A stretch of DNA of 64,000 nucleotides from Fluviicola sp. (GCA_017983675.1 JAGOAZ010000015.1:1-64000); one strand, 5' to 3'. Positions 46,771 through 56,741 are shown, counted from the first letter of the stretch. The notes: a model not told the origin generated them from the sequence alone. Made by a program: numbers and translations.

Positions 46771-48163
46771 TGGAATTATGGGCTGAATCCAACAAATCTA
46801 AAATTGTTTTTACAGGACTAAATGTTGCATTGTCGATTTCAACAAAAACAGAATTCCAGCGCGCCATACTTCCATTCCACAATCCAGGTAACTCGATAAA
46901 CTGAATATCTTTCCCTTTGTATTTTTTATGTGCAATAAAATACTTGGTCGGATCTGCAAAATCAGCGAAAACAACCTTGGATCCATCACTATTTTTCCCT
47001 TGACACACCATCACTACAGGATTAAAATGTGTCGATTGAATCATAACACGGTATTGTTCACCTTTCATTTCAATTTGAGACTTCTCAATAATTTGTTTCG
47101 TCACGAATCCATCATCAGCAATCCAAAAAGGACCACCACCAGCTTGACCATCGTTGCGAACCATACCACAAACACGAACTGGTCGTTTCGCTAAAGCAAT
47201 ACAATCAGCAAGCGAATAATTAGCCATTTCCGAATTTGCAACTAATTGAAAATCCTTATTAATCGCTTGAAATTCAGCAATTGTTGGTTGATTTAAAAAT
47301 GCTTGTAGACGAGCCATTAAATCCAACGCGACTCCTGCTAACACTTGTTGCGTTTGAATTGCAGCTGTTGCGTGATTGATGTGTTGCACATTATCGATGT
47401 TTTTGATGAAAATCAAATCAGCATCTAAAGCTTGTAAATTACCCAATAACGCACCATGTCCCGCTGGCCTTTTAATTGGTTCGTTGTTTTCATCAACAAC
47501 TAATTGTCCATTGTTATCGAACGCGTAAGAATCTGTTGCTGGATCTTGAATACTAAAAGAAACATTGATTTTTTTACCCGTCAAACCAACAAGATAATCT
47601 AATTGTTCTTGAATTTTTGCGTGAAAACCTGCGCGAATAGTAAAATGGAAATGGCGTTCTTCGTTATCTTTCACGACCTCCATTCCTTGTAACACATGTT
47701 CGTGGTAGGGATTCAATAAAAATGGGCCGTGTTTGTGAAACGGAATTAATCCTTTTGGTAACTGAGACATGCCAAGTCCATTCGGAGACAAAACACGAGC
47801 AACAAATGTTTCAACATCCATTGTCCGCTCCCGCAATTGTTGTTGGATTTCTTGTGGAAATTGATAAAAAAAAGCAAAGTCTTCGATATGATTCAAAAAA
47901 CGTTCTACCGCTCCCCTATTTTCCTCTTTGGGATGGGCAAGAAATTCGTGTAAAAACTCAAACATGCGCGAACCAGAACCTGATGCAGGAATGAAGAACA
48001 CATTTTTCAAGCGTGCTTCAACAAAGGAACGTTGTGCTTGTTCCGCTTGCTCTAGCGATAATTGCAAAATACCTTCTCCAATTTTACACGGACTAATCAG
48101 TTTAACTTCTGGTTGAGGATTTGAAATGACCGCTTGTTGTTCCTTACTCGTTAAATTGTGCAT
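46760..48163 (-). CDS. DUF4301-family protein (putative nucleotidyltransferase-like)
   Basis: 467 aa. VFFIPASGSGSRMFEFL near residue 55 resembles the G-x-G-[ST]-R-[ML] loop of nucleotidyltransferases, and PAGHGALLGNLQALDADLIFIKNIDNV resembles their second substrate site. This is the pattern of DUF4301, a Bacteroidota family of unknown substrate. Its last codons overlap the tetranucleotide repeat. It is divergent from the 48204 methyltransferase with a short shared promoter region. Confidence 0.82.
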   Translation of the reverse strand: MHNLTSKEQQAVISNPQPEVKLISPCKIGEGILQLSLEQAEQAQRSFVEARLKNVFFIPASGSGSRMFEFLHEFLAHPKEENRGAVERFLNHIEDFAFFYQFPQEIQQQLRERTMDVETFVARVLSPNGLGMSQLPKGLIPFHKHGPFLLNPYHEHVLQGMEVVKDNEERHFHFTIRAGFHAKIQEQLDYLVGLTGKKINVSFSIQDPATDSYAFDNNGQLVVDENNEPIKRPAGHGALLGNLQALDADLIFIKNIDNVQHINHATAAIQTQQVLAGVALDLMARLQAFLNQPTIAEFQAINKDFQLVANSEMANYSLADCIALAKRPVRVCGMVRNDGQAGGGPFWIADDGFVTKQIIEKSQIEMKGEQYRVMIQSTHFNPVVMVCQGKNSDGSKVVFADFADPTKYFIAHKKYKGKDIQFIELPGLWNGSMARWNSVFVEIDNATFSPVKTILDLLDSAHNSTTN

Positions 48164-48203
48164 GATTGAGTCTGTGTTTCTTTGTTTTTTGTTTCTTTGC
48201 AGT

Positions 48204-48995
48204 ATGCTAAATTCACGTTCTTATTGGAACTATCTTCGTCGATCAAAAGGTCGACATGGAATACATTCGCCTTTTGTCTTTGACTTTGTCTCGAAATGTT
48301 TAACGACAAAATTGGATAAAAAGTTTCAGGAAGACAAAAAAAAGTGGATTTCAACGGTAAAGAAAGACCGAACACACTTTTCAATTCAAGATTTGGGCAG
48401 TGGTTCGAAACAACTCAATTCACAAAGAAGTGCTGCTCAACTAATAAAAACAGCATCAAGCACAGGATTGTATGGGAATGTTTTGTGGAAAATAGCCCGT
48501 TATTTTCAACCGAAAAACATCTTGGAATTAGGAACATCCATTGGTGCAGGCACCATACATTTGAAAGGTGGAAGTCCAAATTCATTTGTCACAACGATTG
48601 AAGGATGCGATCAAACGTTGTCAAAAGCATACCAACAATTTGATTACTGGAACTTGAATCAATTATTTCCAATTTGTGCTCCATTCGATACATTTCTAGC
48701 TCTTCCTGTTCACACTTCGTACGATTTGGTTTTCATAGACGGACATCATGCTGGTGAAGCAACATTACGCTATTTAGAAAAACTAATGCAGCAATCCCAC
48801 AACGAAACACTTTTCATTTTAGATGACATCCGTTGGAGTAACGATATGTGGCATGCATGGAATAGCATTGTGAACGACGAACGTTTTCATGTAACGATTG
48901 ACATTGGACGAATGGGGATCTTTTGGAAACGCCAACAACAAACCAAAGAGCATTTCACCATCCGACCAATGATAATGAACAATCGATTATTCTAG
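48204..48995 (+). CDS. Class I SAM-dependent methyltransferase
   Basis: 263 aa from the ATG at 48204; codons upstream lie in the promoter region. The start SYWNYLRRSKGRHGIHSPFVFDFV is typical of a Bacteroidota family. The SAM-binding loop is ILELGTSIGAGTIHL, and LVFIDGHHAGEATLRYLEKL with ILDDIRWS is the O-methyltransferase-3-like metal/acidic region. The substrate is unknown. Confidence 0.82.
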   Translation: MLNSRSYWNYLRRSKGRHGIHSPFVFDFVSKCLTTKLDKKFQEDKKKWISTVKKDRTHFSIQDLGSGSKQLNSQRSAAQLIKTASSTGLYGNVLWKIARYFQPKNILELGTSIGAGTIHLKGGSPNSFVTTIEGCDQTLSKAYQQFDYWNLNQLFPICAPFDTFLALPVHTSYDLVFIDGHHAGEATLRYLEKLMQQSHNETLFILDDIRWSNDMWHAWNSIVNDERFHVTIDIGRMGIFWKRQQQTKEHFTIRPMIMNNRLF

Positions 48996-49005
48996 TTCTT
49001 CTTGC

Positions 49006-49335
49006 TCATTGTTTTTTGAAAACAATTGGAATTCCATAATCTAAGCCATTCTTTTTGAGCTTCAGGATTAATCCCTCTGCTTCTGGAAATTGCTTTTTGG
49101 TACGTTTGATTAAATTAGTTTTGATGTTATCGTATTGTGTACCACTGATAAAGCCTAAATCAACTTTTCCAATAGAATCAAATTGATTGGTTGGTAAACA
49201 ATCTGTGAAAATATATAATCCATCTACTTGCGTTACACGTGCAGAAGCAAGCGGTAATTGATCTGTGTTTTTATTGAAAGAAATTAATGCAAAAATCAAC
49301 GTAAAACACGCAATGAGAGCAATAATGTATTTCAT
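49006..49335 (-). CDS. Unrecognised small membrane-anchored or exported protein
   Basis: 109 aa from the ATG at 49335. A hydrophobic N-terminal segment (IIALIACFTLIFALISF) is followed by a ~85-residue domain with VTQVDGLYIFTDCLP and SIGKVDLGFISGTQYDNIKTNLIKR. No family recognised. It starts 5 bp after the upstream secreted protein gene ends, so it is probably the last gene of that operon. Confidence 0.6.
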   Translation of the reverse strand: MKYIIALIACFTLIFALISFNKNTDQLPLASARVTQVDGLYIFTDCLPTNQFDSIGKVDLGFISGTQYDNIKTNLIKRTKKQFPEAEGLILKLKKNGLDYGIPIVFKKQ

Positions 49336-49340
49336 GAAAA

Positions 49341-50729
49341 TCAATTTAAATATACACGTTTGACTTGACCATCAATGCGCAATAGATAAACACCATTTGC
49401 AAAGTTTGAAGGTATTAGTGTGAATGATTTTTTATTTGGTGTAGCGTCGACCAAAACTTGCCCCATTGCATTAATTAATTGCACGGAGTTGATCTGATTT
49501 TTCGCTTGAATCGTTAAATAATTTGCCGATTGGAATATTTCAAAATCATGCGATAACTCGACTAAAGATGCTGGTTCATCTAAATCAATTTTCGTAACAT
49601 ACGTTACAATTGCCGAACAAGAATCGTCGTAAATAGCATAATTCATCAAACCACGCGTAATGTCATCGTATCCATCAAACAAAAAGTTTTCTATAGTAGT
49701 TGAATCCGTTTCACAAAAACAGTTTGCATTGATTGAAAAATTCTTGTCTGTCAAATTTTCAATGTTGTATTGCGTATTGTTACAAATCTGGTTATTGACT
49801 ACTTGGTTGATGTTGTTTCCTGTTACAGCAATTCCTACTGTATTTTCAGTAAGTGTTGAATTTGTTACTGCACACGCATCACCCAAACGTAACGCAACAC
49901 CATTGAATGCAAAGTCGCAATTAGCAATTGATGAACCAGAAATATTTGAAATACCAGTCATATTACTGTAAAATTGAGAGTTTGAAATGGTAAATCCTCC
50001 CACATCAACCAATCCATTTTCATTGTTCAAGAAATTGCAACTATCAATTGTACCAGAACATTGAATAATGGTATTCACATTATTACTGAATGTACTATTC
50101 GTTACTTGAAGCGGTGAAGCTAATGTAGTGAACACACAAAAATTATCCGAAAAAGTACAATTTGAAGCTGTTACACCTCCACTCACTAATTGCATCGCAA
50201 CACCAACTCCATTTCGTTGAAAAATACAGTTATTGAAATTCAAAAATGAATTCATTTGAAAAGTGTATTGGTTGTCTTTGAAGATACAATTTTCAAAGTT
50301 ATATTGGATTCCATCTGCATCATCAGCATAAATACCGTAAAAGGAGTTCGTCAAATGAAAAGTATTCATAGAAATTGTTGCTCCTTGCGTTTTCTTTACA
50401 TTGATCCCCATCCAATTTGCGCCAGAAAAAATGTCTGTAGAAGTGAAAATGATCGGTGCATTAATCGTTCCTTGTGCAACTAAATTTCCGCGAACTTCAA
50501 TGCTAATAAAATTACCATTATTGAAAGTAGAATCCGCATCTACAACAACTTGAACCCCCGGTTCAATTGTCAATGTTTTCCCTGGGAAAATAACAACATT
50601 TCCTGTTATGTGATAAGGACTGTTCGCCACTGTCCAAGTAGTGTTGTTATAAATTCCACCTTGGAAGTTAGTTTGAGCGAAAACTTGATTGACTAGCAAT
50701 AAAACGCTTAAAAATAAAAACTTACGCAT
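49341..50729 (-). CDS. Secreted parallel beta-helix protein with T9SS type A domain (paralogue 2)
   Basis: 462 aa; signal peptide ends at VFAQ near residue 19. The mature start NFQGGIYNNTTWTVANSPYH and FPGKTLTIEPGVQV matches the neighbouring 50733 gene closely. The middle has many right-handed beta-helix rungs of the form CxFxxNxxG (NCIFQRNGVGV, NCTFSDNFCVF, NCDFAFNGVAL). The end has a type A sorting domain (VQLINAMGQVLVD...GVYLLRIDGQVKRVYLN). Such proteins are displayed or released via type IX secretion and often bind or cleave polysaccharides; no catalytic residues can be assigned. Confidence 0.85.
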   Translation of the reverse strand: MRKFLFLSVLLLVNQVFAQTNFQGGIYNNTTWTVANSPYHITGNVVIFPGKTLTIEPGVQVVVDADSTFNNGNFISIEVRGNLVAQGTINAPIIFTSTDIFSGANWMGINVKKTQGATISMNTFHLTNSFYGIYADDADGIQYNFENCIFKDNQYTFQMNSFLNFNNCIFQRNGVGVAMQLVSGGVTASNCTFSDNFCVFTTLASPLQVTNSTFSNNVNTIIQCSGTIDSCNFLNNENGLVDVGGFTISNSQFYSNMTGISNISGSSIANCDFAFNGVALRLGDACAVTNSTLTENTVGIAVTGNNINQVVNNQICNNTQYNIENLTDKNFSINANCFCETDSTTIENFLFDGYDDITRGLMNYAIYDDSCSAIVTYVTKIDLDEPASLVELSHDFEIFQSANYLTIQAKNQINSVQLINAMGQVLVDATPNKKSFTLIPSNFANGVYLLRIDGQVKRVYLN

Positions 50730-50732
50730 GAC

Positions 50733-52133
50733 TTATAATTTAATTAGTTGTTTGTGTATTTGTTGATCGATTGTAATGTAATATGTTCCGTTTGACCAAT
50801 TTGTTGTAGGAAGCACCATACTCGATGTGTAACCTGAATAAATGAGTTTGCCATCAAACGATTCTATAATGATTCCATGTTCTTTTGCATCTTTAAACGT
50901 AATCGCCAATTCAGTTGTAAACGGATTTACAACTAAAAAACTAGCTGCATCATTTGCTTCTTCTACCGAAGCAGGTTGTTGGGAAAATTTAATGACAGAA
51001 CTGGTTACCGTTGTACACGTTGAATCGTATACATCGTAATTGATTAGTCCTTTGACAATGTCGTCGTAACCATCAATAATTGACAACTCTATCTCTGTAG
51101 AGTCAAGTCCGCAGAAACAATTCTCCAACAACGAATAATTCATGTTGGTATTATTGTTTATGGTGTAATTGATGTTATTACAGATTTCATTATCGTATAT
51201 GATTGGGCTATCAGCCACATTGAATACATATGAAATTTGGATTGCTCCAAAATTTTGATTGATTTGATTGTTGTGAATATCAGCTTTTACTGAAGCATCG
51301 AGTGCCAATTCGTTGTAATAAAATTGATTGTCAAAAATCTCACAATCGTATGCATTTCCTAACGCAGTTGTATTATCTGTGAATAAACAATTATAAACTT
51401 TCCCATTGTTGGGATAATTCAATGCTAATTCGTTATTCAAAAATTCACAATCTGATATAACAATCGAATCGATAGCATTAGATAGAAATGACACACCTAC
51501 TGTGTTATCTATAAAATTAGTGTTTCTCATATCAAACGCACTAGCATAAGCATAGATTGATGTATTGTTGTCTTTAAACAAACAATCATTAATGGTATAG
51601 TATGCCCAGCCGTATACACCAACTTCGTTATGAATAAATTGACAATTGTTTAAATTAACTGCTGTACCGACTGTTACTGCTTGAAAACAATGACGGAATT
51701 TACAATCGTTATAAGTCAATAAACTATCAATGGTTTGATACCCAAATGGCGTGTGCGCATTCGCAATATCAAAATAATTTGCGTTGAGAACACCACCTTG
51801 CGTATTCGTACAAACAAAACCCTGCCAACCAAGTGCAGTTGTATCGATTAGTGTTCTTATTTTAATCGGAAGTTGACTTGTTCCGACACAATTAATTGTT
51901 CCACGAGTTTCGATATAAATGTTCGTGTTCACACTATTGTCAATCAAAATCTCAACACCTGGCTCAATCGTTAATGTTTTTCCAGGAAAAACAACAACAG
52001 ATCCTGTAATCGTATAAGGACTATTTGCAACAGACCAAGTTGTATTGTTGTATATACCTCCTTGAAAGGATGTTTGAGCATACGTCACAAACATTGCGAC
52101 AAATGAGAAACAACTTGCTATTATATTTTTCAT
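50733..52133 (-). CDS. Secreted parallel beta-helix protein with T9SS type A domain (paralogue 1)
   Basis: 466 aa, the same architecture as the 49341 gene just downstream (gap 3 bp): signal peptide to TYAQ, SFQGGIYNNTTWSVANSPYT, FPGKTLTIEPGVEI, beta-helix rungs (NCQFIHNEVGVYG, DCLFKDNNTSIYA), a Cys-containing junction (LENCFCGLDSTEIE, DGYDDIVKGLINYDVYDSTC) and a C-terminal type A domain. The pair arose by tandem duplication. Upstream is a TAAGTTTG box on the minus strand at 52153-52160. Confidence 0.85.
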   Translation of the reverse strand: MKNIIASCFSFVAMFVTYAQTSFQGGIYNNTTWSVANSPYTITGSVVVFPGKTLTIEPGVEILIDNSVNTNIYIETRGTINCVGTSQLPIKIRTLIDTTALGWQGFVCTNTQGGVLNANYFDIANAHTPFGYQTIDSLLTYNDCKFRHCFQAVTVGTAVNLNNCQFIHNEVGVYGWAYYTINDCLFKDNNTSIYAYASAFDMRNTNFIDNTVGVSFLSNAIDSIVISDCEFLNNELALNYPNNGKVYNCLFTDNTTALGNAYDCEIFDNQFYYNELALDASVKADIHNNQINQNFGAIQISYVFNVADSPIIYDNEICNNINYTINNNTNMNYSLLENCFCGLDSTEIELSIIDGYDDIVKGLINYDVYDSTCTTVTSSVIKFSQQPASVEEANDAASFLVVNPFTTELAITFKDAKEHGIIIESFDGKLIYSGYTSSMVLPTTNWSNGTYYITIDQQIHKQLIKL

Positions 52134-52285
52134 AACTTTTTAGTTTTCAGTGCAAACTTACAACTCAAAACAATCTTAGCTTCTTTTTGTTTGTTAAAGT
52201 ACATCATGTTGATTTAAGTGTGTTTCTTATTGATTTAACTGTTTACATACTAGATTATCAATTTAGTCCATTCATAAGTGAAAAA

Positions 52286-52315
52286 TTGAATTACTAAAAT
52301 CAACAACTATATTTG
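52286..52315 (+). promoter_or_regulatory. Promoter of the adenosyltransferase gene
   Basis: TTG at 52286-52288, 19 bp, then TATATTTG at 52308-52315, a near-ideal Bacteroidota -33/-7 pair. The start codon is 18 bp downstream at 52334. Confidence 0.65.
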
Positions 52316-52333
52316 TACAAATAATTGAAATCA

Positions 52334-52885
52334 ATGAAGATTTACACAAAGAAAGGTGATGGTGGGACAACAGGTTTAATTGGCGGTACACGTTTGCCAA
52401 AACACCATATTCGAATTGAATCGTATGGAACTGTTGATGAATTAAACAGTTACTTGGGTTTATTGCGCGATACAATTACAAATCAATCAATAGTTGATTT
52501 CATTGTTGATGTCCAAGATCGACTTTTCACTATTGGCTCTCAATTAGCAGTAGGTAAAGAGGATGTATCAATGAAATTACCAAATATACATCTGTCCGAT
52601 ATTGAAAAGATTGAGTCGAAAATTGATGAAATGGATGCCACTTTGCCACCAATGAAGCACTTTGTGTTACCTGGAGGACATCCAACTGTTTCTCATTGCC
52701 ATATTGCACGTTGTATTTGCAGAAGAGCAGAACGAAACATTGCACATTTAGCAGAAAACGAACCAGTCGAAGAAGTGATTTTAGCATACATCAATCGATT
52801 AAGTGATTATTTGTTTGTGTTATCGCGCAAATTAGTACTTGATTTAGGGGTAACTGAAACTCCATGGATCCCTAAAAACGATTGA
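52334..52885 (+). CDS. Cob(I)yrinic acid a,c-diamide adenosyltransferase (PduO type)
   Basis: 183 aa from the ATG at 52334. KIYTKKGDGGTTGLIGG holds the ATP-binding K.GD.G.T motif of PduO-type ATRs; SYGTVDELNSYLG and the conserved RRAER and INRLSDYLFVLSR follow. It transfers the adenosyl group of ATP to cob(I)alamin to make coenzyme B12. No other cobalamin gene lies nearby, so it may serve B12 salvage. Confidence 0.94.
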   Translation: MKIYTKKGDGGTTGLIGGTRLPKHHIRIESYGTVDELNSYLGLLRDTITNQSIVDFIVDVQDRLFTIGSQLAVGKEDVSMKLPNIHLSDIEKIESKIDEMDATLPPMKHFVLPGGHPTVSHCHIARCICRRAERNIAHLAENEPVEEVILAYINRLSDYLFVLSRKLVLDLGVTETPWIPKND

Positions 52886-52941
52886 AAAACAAGGATTTAA
52901 AAAAGAATTTACAAGTTTCTTAATAAAGCTGCATTTTGCAC

Positions 52942-52971
52942 TTGATATTTTTGAAAATAAGTTTATTTTTG
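52942..52971 (+). promoter_or_regulatory. Promoter of the DUF2795 gene
   Basis: TTG at 52942-52944, 19 bp, TATTTTTG at 52964-52971. Same element spacing as the promoter at 52286-52315. Confidence 0.6.
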
Positions 52972-52993
52972 CGCAAATTATAAAATTAAAAAG

Positions 52994-53215
52994 ATGTACT
53001 GGACATTAGAATTAGCATCGTATTTGGAGGACGCTCCATGGCCTGCATCAAAAGACGAATTGATTGATTACGCAATTCGTGCCGGTGCACCATTGGAAGT
53101 TGTAGAAAACTTACAAGATTTAGAAGATGAAGGCGATATTTACGAAAGTATTGAAGAGATTTGGCCGGATTACCCATCGAAAGATGACTTCTTGTTCAAC
53201 GAAGACGAGTATTAA
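52994..53215 (+). CDS. DUF2795-family small acidic protein
   Basis: 73 aa: MYWTLELASYLEDAPWPASKDELIDYAIRAGAP then VVENLQDLEDEGDIYESIEEIWPDYPSKDDFLF. This is the DUF2795 fold with the conserved W-P...K.EL...A...GAP, plus a Bacteroidota C-terminal tail. Cytoplasmic, function unknown, usually monocistronic and well expressed. Has its own promoter and terminator here. Confidence 0.88.
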   Translation: MYWTLELASYLEDAPWPASKDELIDYAIRAGAPLEVVENLQDLEDEGDIYESIEEIWPDYPSKDDFLFNEDEY

Positions 53216-53227
53216 AAACCTCCATTA

Positions 53228-53262
53228 TAAAAAAATCCCTCAATGTAATATTGAGGGATTTT
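53228..53262. terminator. Bidirectional intrinsic terminator
   Basis: AAAAAATCCCTCAAT, loop GTAAT, ATTGAGGGATTTTTT. A long perfect stem between the DUF2795 gene and the convergent dab-sulP operon. Confidence 0.92.
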
Positions 53263-53268
53263 TTTTGT

Positions 53269-54855
53269 TTATTTCATCTTCTTTCTTGTAGCAAGCGGAT
53301 GATTTGATAACGCTTTATGATGTTCCAAACCTATGATTGTAAAATTACCATCATGTTCATTAAATAGTTGTTCGAAATGATGAATAAAAGCCATGAACGA
53401 ATGATCAACTAATACAGTTTTCGAGAGATCTAAAATAACATTGTGTGTATTTGGTATTTTAGACAACATTTTTTTGTACCCAATCAAATTGGAAAAAACA
53501 GCTGCATCCATTACACAAATTGTTGTTATATCATTTTCCGTTGTAATTGTATAATTAGTTTTGAATAAACTTTTAAAGGTTGCACCATTAAACAAATGGA
53601 AAATCATTTTCACAATGATACCCGCAGCAACGCCAACCAATAAATCTTCTGCTAATGTCAATACAATTGTGGTAATGAAAATAGCCAATTGCTCTTTTCC
53701 AATGTGATACGTATGAATAAATTCTTTGGGAGCTGCCAAACGATAACCAGCAAAAATTAACATCGCTGCTAAAGCTGCATTAGGTATCAATTCGATAAAC
53801 GGAATAATTGCAATCATTGCTATTAATAAATAAATTCCATGAAAGAAATTAGACCATTTTGTTTTTGCTCCAAAACCAACATTAGCAGAACTTCTAACAA
53901 CTTCTGAAATCATTGGTAATCCACCTAATAATCCTGAAAAAACATTTCCAAATCCTTGACCAATTACATCTCCGTTATAACTGGAAACACGTTTATACGG
54001 ATCCATATTGTCGGTTGCTTTTACTGTTAATAATGATTCAAGTGTGCCAACAAATAAGAACATAAAAACATATTTCCAAAAGGCAAAAGTTCCTATTAAA
54101 GTTAAGTCAGCATTCATATTTATCGTGCCCCAAAAATCACCAATAGTGACTAAAGAATAAGCAGGTTCCATTTCTTTAAAGTGCCATACTAATGCGAGCG
54201 GAATGGTCAAAATCAAAACAAAAAGAGGCGCCGGAATCTTCTTGAAAAAGTTCACTTTCAAAACAGGTAATAAAAACATGACAAATAAACCTAAGATTCC
54301 GACAGCAGCAATATGCCAATGAGACTCCATTACAAACCTTGGAATATCCATTAACAATTCGATTGGACCTTCACCTTTGTATATCGTTGGGTCATCTCCT
54401 AACAAAACGGGGATTTGTTTTGCAATAATAATTAATCCAATAGCTGCTAACATTCCATGAATAGAGGAATGAGGAAAGAAATCACTTAGCGATCCAAATT
54501 TTAATAAGCCAATAAGAATTTGAATGATTGCAGCAACGACGATTACTCCACTAGCAATTTTCCAACCTGTTTCATCACCACCGAATTCAGCAACTGCTCC
54601 AGCACAAACAGTTATCAAACCTGCTGCTGGACCTTTAATTACTAAAGCAGAAACACGAAAAAAACTGGTTAAAAGTCCACCAATCATTGCGGAAAGCACT
54701 CCCATTGCAGGAGGAAAACCACTAGCTTTTGCTATACCTAAACTCAGCGGCAAAGCCAAAATAAAAATGAAAAATCCTGCTAATATATCCGATTTCCAAT
54801 TTTCTTTTAATCCTTTTATTCCATCACTTGGAATACCTATTTTATTATTTTTCAT
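53269..54855 (-). CDS. SulP-family anion transporter (probable bicarbonate)
   Basis: 528 aa with ~11-12 membrane segments, then a short STAS domain from about residue 420 (VCVMDAAVFSNLIGYKKM, VILDLSKTVLVDHSFMAF). LPLSLGIAKASGFPPAMGVLSAMIGG is the SulP signature. SulP proteins carry sulphate or bicarbonate; being the third gene after dabA-dabB, 11 bp from dabB, points to bicarbonate (inference). The STAS part is complete. Confidence 0.88.
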   Translation of the reverse strand: MKNNKIGIPSDGIKGLKENWKSDILAGFFIFILALPLSLGIAKASGFPPAMGVLSAMIGGLLTSFFRVSALVIKGPAAGLITVCAGAVAEFGGDETGWKIASGVIVVAAIIQILIGLLKFGSLSDFFPHSSIHGMLAAIGLIIIAKQIPVLLGDDPTIYKGEGPIELLMDIPRFVMESHWHIAAVGILGLFVMFLLPVLKVNFFKKIPAPLFVLILTIPLALVWHFKEMEPAYSLVTIGDFWGTINMNADLTLIGTFAFWKYVFMFLFVGTLESLLTVKATDNMDPYKRVSSYNGDVIGQGFGNVFSGLLGGLPMISEVVRSSANVGFGAKTKWSNFFHGIYLLIAMIAIIPFIELIPNAALAAMLIFAGYRLAAPKEFIHTYHIGKEQLAIFITTIVLTLAEDLLVGVAAGIIVKMIFHLFNGATFKSLFKTNYTITTENDITTICVMDAAVFSNLIGYKKMLSKIPNTHNVILDLSKTVLVDHSFMAFIHHFEQLFNEHDGNFTIIGLEHHKALSNHPLATRKKMK

Positions 54856-54866
54856 AATTACAAATG

Positions 54867-56741
54867 TTATGAAGAGCGTTTTGCTACTTCGTGATAATTT
54901 TTTACGTGTGGTCCCAAGAAAATTCTTGAGTAAATGCGAATCAACGCAATGCCATCAATTACAAAGCTCAAAGCAGCTAATCCTGCTAGTAAAAATTGAT
55001 CTTCGTTGATGTGTGAAAACAATAAATCTTCGCCTATGAATGTTGGTGTTATGGGGAAACCCGCTACACCTAAACAAGCAACTAAAAAAAACAATGTGAT
55101 TTTTGGATGTTCATACACATGCCCTTGAAACTGATTCATTGATACATTTTTTTCAATTTTTTTCAAGCGCCATAAACAGGAAAAACCAATTGCACCAGCT
55201 ACTAAAGTTCCACTTGAAAAGGTTATTAATTCTAGCGTTGACAAATGTTCATTATAGGCGATAGCAAGAACGACAAATGCTTGATTAAAAATCACTAAGA
55301 ACCAACTTGTCATGACATTCCGTCGCTCTGTAAACGATTTCAACACCATTAACAAACCAATAAATGCAAAAATAATTGGCACAAATTTTAAGAGCCAATT
55401 TGGCAAGTGTGCGTGTGTAGCTAATAAAATCAAGCCGATTGCAAATACCGGTACAATAAAATAGGCAATGCGTCTTATAGATAGGAAATTTAGACCATTT
55501 CCCATTTTTTTCAATGGAATCCATAAATAGCGATACATATTGCTATCCAAATTCCATTCACGCAATGCTAATGAATAAAATGTATGAGCAATTTTTGTAG
55601 GCAACGAATCTTCAATAGTTTGATGCGTTGGTTCGAAATGATAGAATTGCTCGCGTATTTTGTAGGTAACGCTTGATGGTGAAATCAACAGTTGAAATGT
55701 ACGGTAAAATGCATTTGCCGATATATGTATCAAGGCAATCGTTTCAAATCCGGCAGCAATTTCAATAAAAATAATTCCAATTTGAGCGATAGATGCATAA
55801 CCAATTTGACTTTTGATACTCGATTGAACACGCGCTGAAAAGTTAGACAAAATCAAGGTGACTAATCCAATTGTAGCAATCATAATACGCACTGAAACTT
55901 GATCTTCCCAATAGGGCGTTGTTCTGATTAATAAAAATGCGCCAATATGGACGGACAAGGAACCATAAAAAATGGCACTGGATGGCGTTGGACCTTCCAT
56001 TGCGCGAGGTAACCAAGAAGAGAACGGAAACAACGCTGATTTTACTGAAGCTGTCAATAAAATAAATCCACCAATTAAAAAAGCATCTGTTGAATGATTA
56101 ATTAATGTGTCATGTAGTGATTTCACATTCGTTAATTCAGAAAATGCGATGTTATGTCCCCACAAATGATGACTCAACCACATGGCTAAAATTAATCCAA
56201 CATCTCCAATGCGATAAATAGAAAAGACTTTTACTGCATTTTTAATAGGTAAATAACGCGTGCGATAAAATGCTATTAATAGAAAAGAAGAAATACCTAA
56301 AATTTCCCAGCCAATAAACATGGTCTCGAAATTTCCTGAAAACAAGATTAATAGATAACCAAATGCAAAGAATTGAAAAACACTAAAAAATCGTTTGTAG
56401 CCTTCTTCTCTGTGTAAGTATCGCTGACTAAATATTGCAATTAAAAAAAGCAACATACTTCCAAAAAGTAAATAAGCCATTGACAAGCGATCGGCCATGA
56501 AATCAAGATAAAAATTGTAAGTGCCTGATTTTAAAACGGATAATTGTTTCAACCGAACAGTTTTCGCTCCTGTTAACAACCAAGAAATAAAAAACAGTAG
56601 GGATACAATAAAATTTGTCCCAGTTACTAATTTCACAATAGTCGCAATGGTATATTCCTTCGTTTTTGGAATAAAAAATGTAAGAACAAACCCTAAAAGT
56701 GGTATTCCCAACAGTACTAAAACACTATACTCCTTCATCAT
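54867..56741 (-). CDS. dabB: DabB: NuoL-like cation-conducting subunit of the DAB inorganic-carbon pump
   Basis: 624 aa, many membrane segments. RYLHREEGYKRFFSVFQFFAFGYLL, FIGWEILGISSFLLIAFYRTR and TASVKSALFPFSSWLPRAMEGPTPSSAIFYGSLSVHIGAFLL carry the proton_antipo (NuoL/MrpA) motifs with their lysines. No other nuo or mrp gene is present; instead a DUF2309 gene (dabA) overlaps its start by 4 bp, the defining DAB pair. It would pass protons or sodium to energise DabA. Confidence 0.9.
   Translation of the reverse strand: MMKEYSVLVLLGIPLLGFVLTFFIPKTKEYTIATIVKLVTGTNFIVSLLFFISWLLTGAKTVRLKQLSVLKSGTYNFYLDFMADRLSMAYLLFGSMLLFLIAIFSQRYLHREEGYKRFFSVFQFFAFGYLLILFSGNFETMFIGWEILGISSFLLIAFYRTRYLPIKNAVKVFSIYRIGDVGLILAMWLSHHLWGHNIAFSELTNVKSLHDTLINHSTDAFLIGGFILLTASVKSALFPFSSWLPRAMEGPTPSSAIFYGSLSVHIGAFLLIRTTPYWEDQVSVRIMIATIGLVTLILSNFSARVQSSIKSQIGYASIAQIGIIFIEIAAGFETIALIHISANAFYRTFQLLISPSSVTYKIREQFYHFEPTHQTIEDSLPTKIAHTFYSLALREWNLDSNMYRYLWIPLKKMGNGLNFLSIRRIAYFIVPVFAIGLILLATHAHLPNWLLKFVPIIFAFIGLLMVLKSFTERRNVMTSWFLVIFNQAFVVLAIAYNEHLSTLELITFSSGTLVAGAIGFSCLWRLKKIEKNVSMNQFQGHVYEHPKITLFFLVACLGVAGFPITPTFIGEDLLFSHINEDQFLLAGLAALSFVIDGIALIRIYSRIFLGPHVKNYHEVAKRSS

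Noticed and set aside
54867..56741. DabB gene as an isolated complex I subunit (nuoL)
   Set aside because: No other nuo genes are adjacent and it overlaps a DUF2309 gene, which is the DAB signature.
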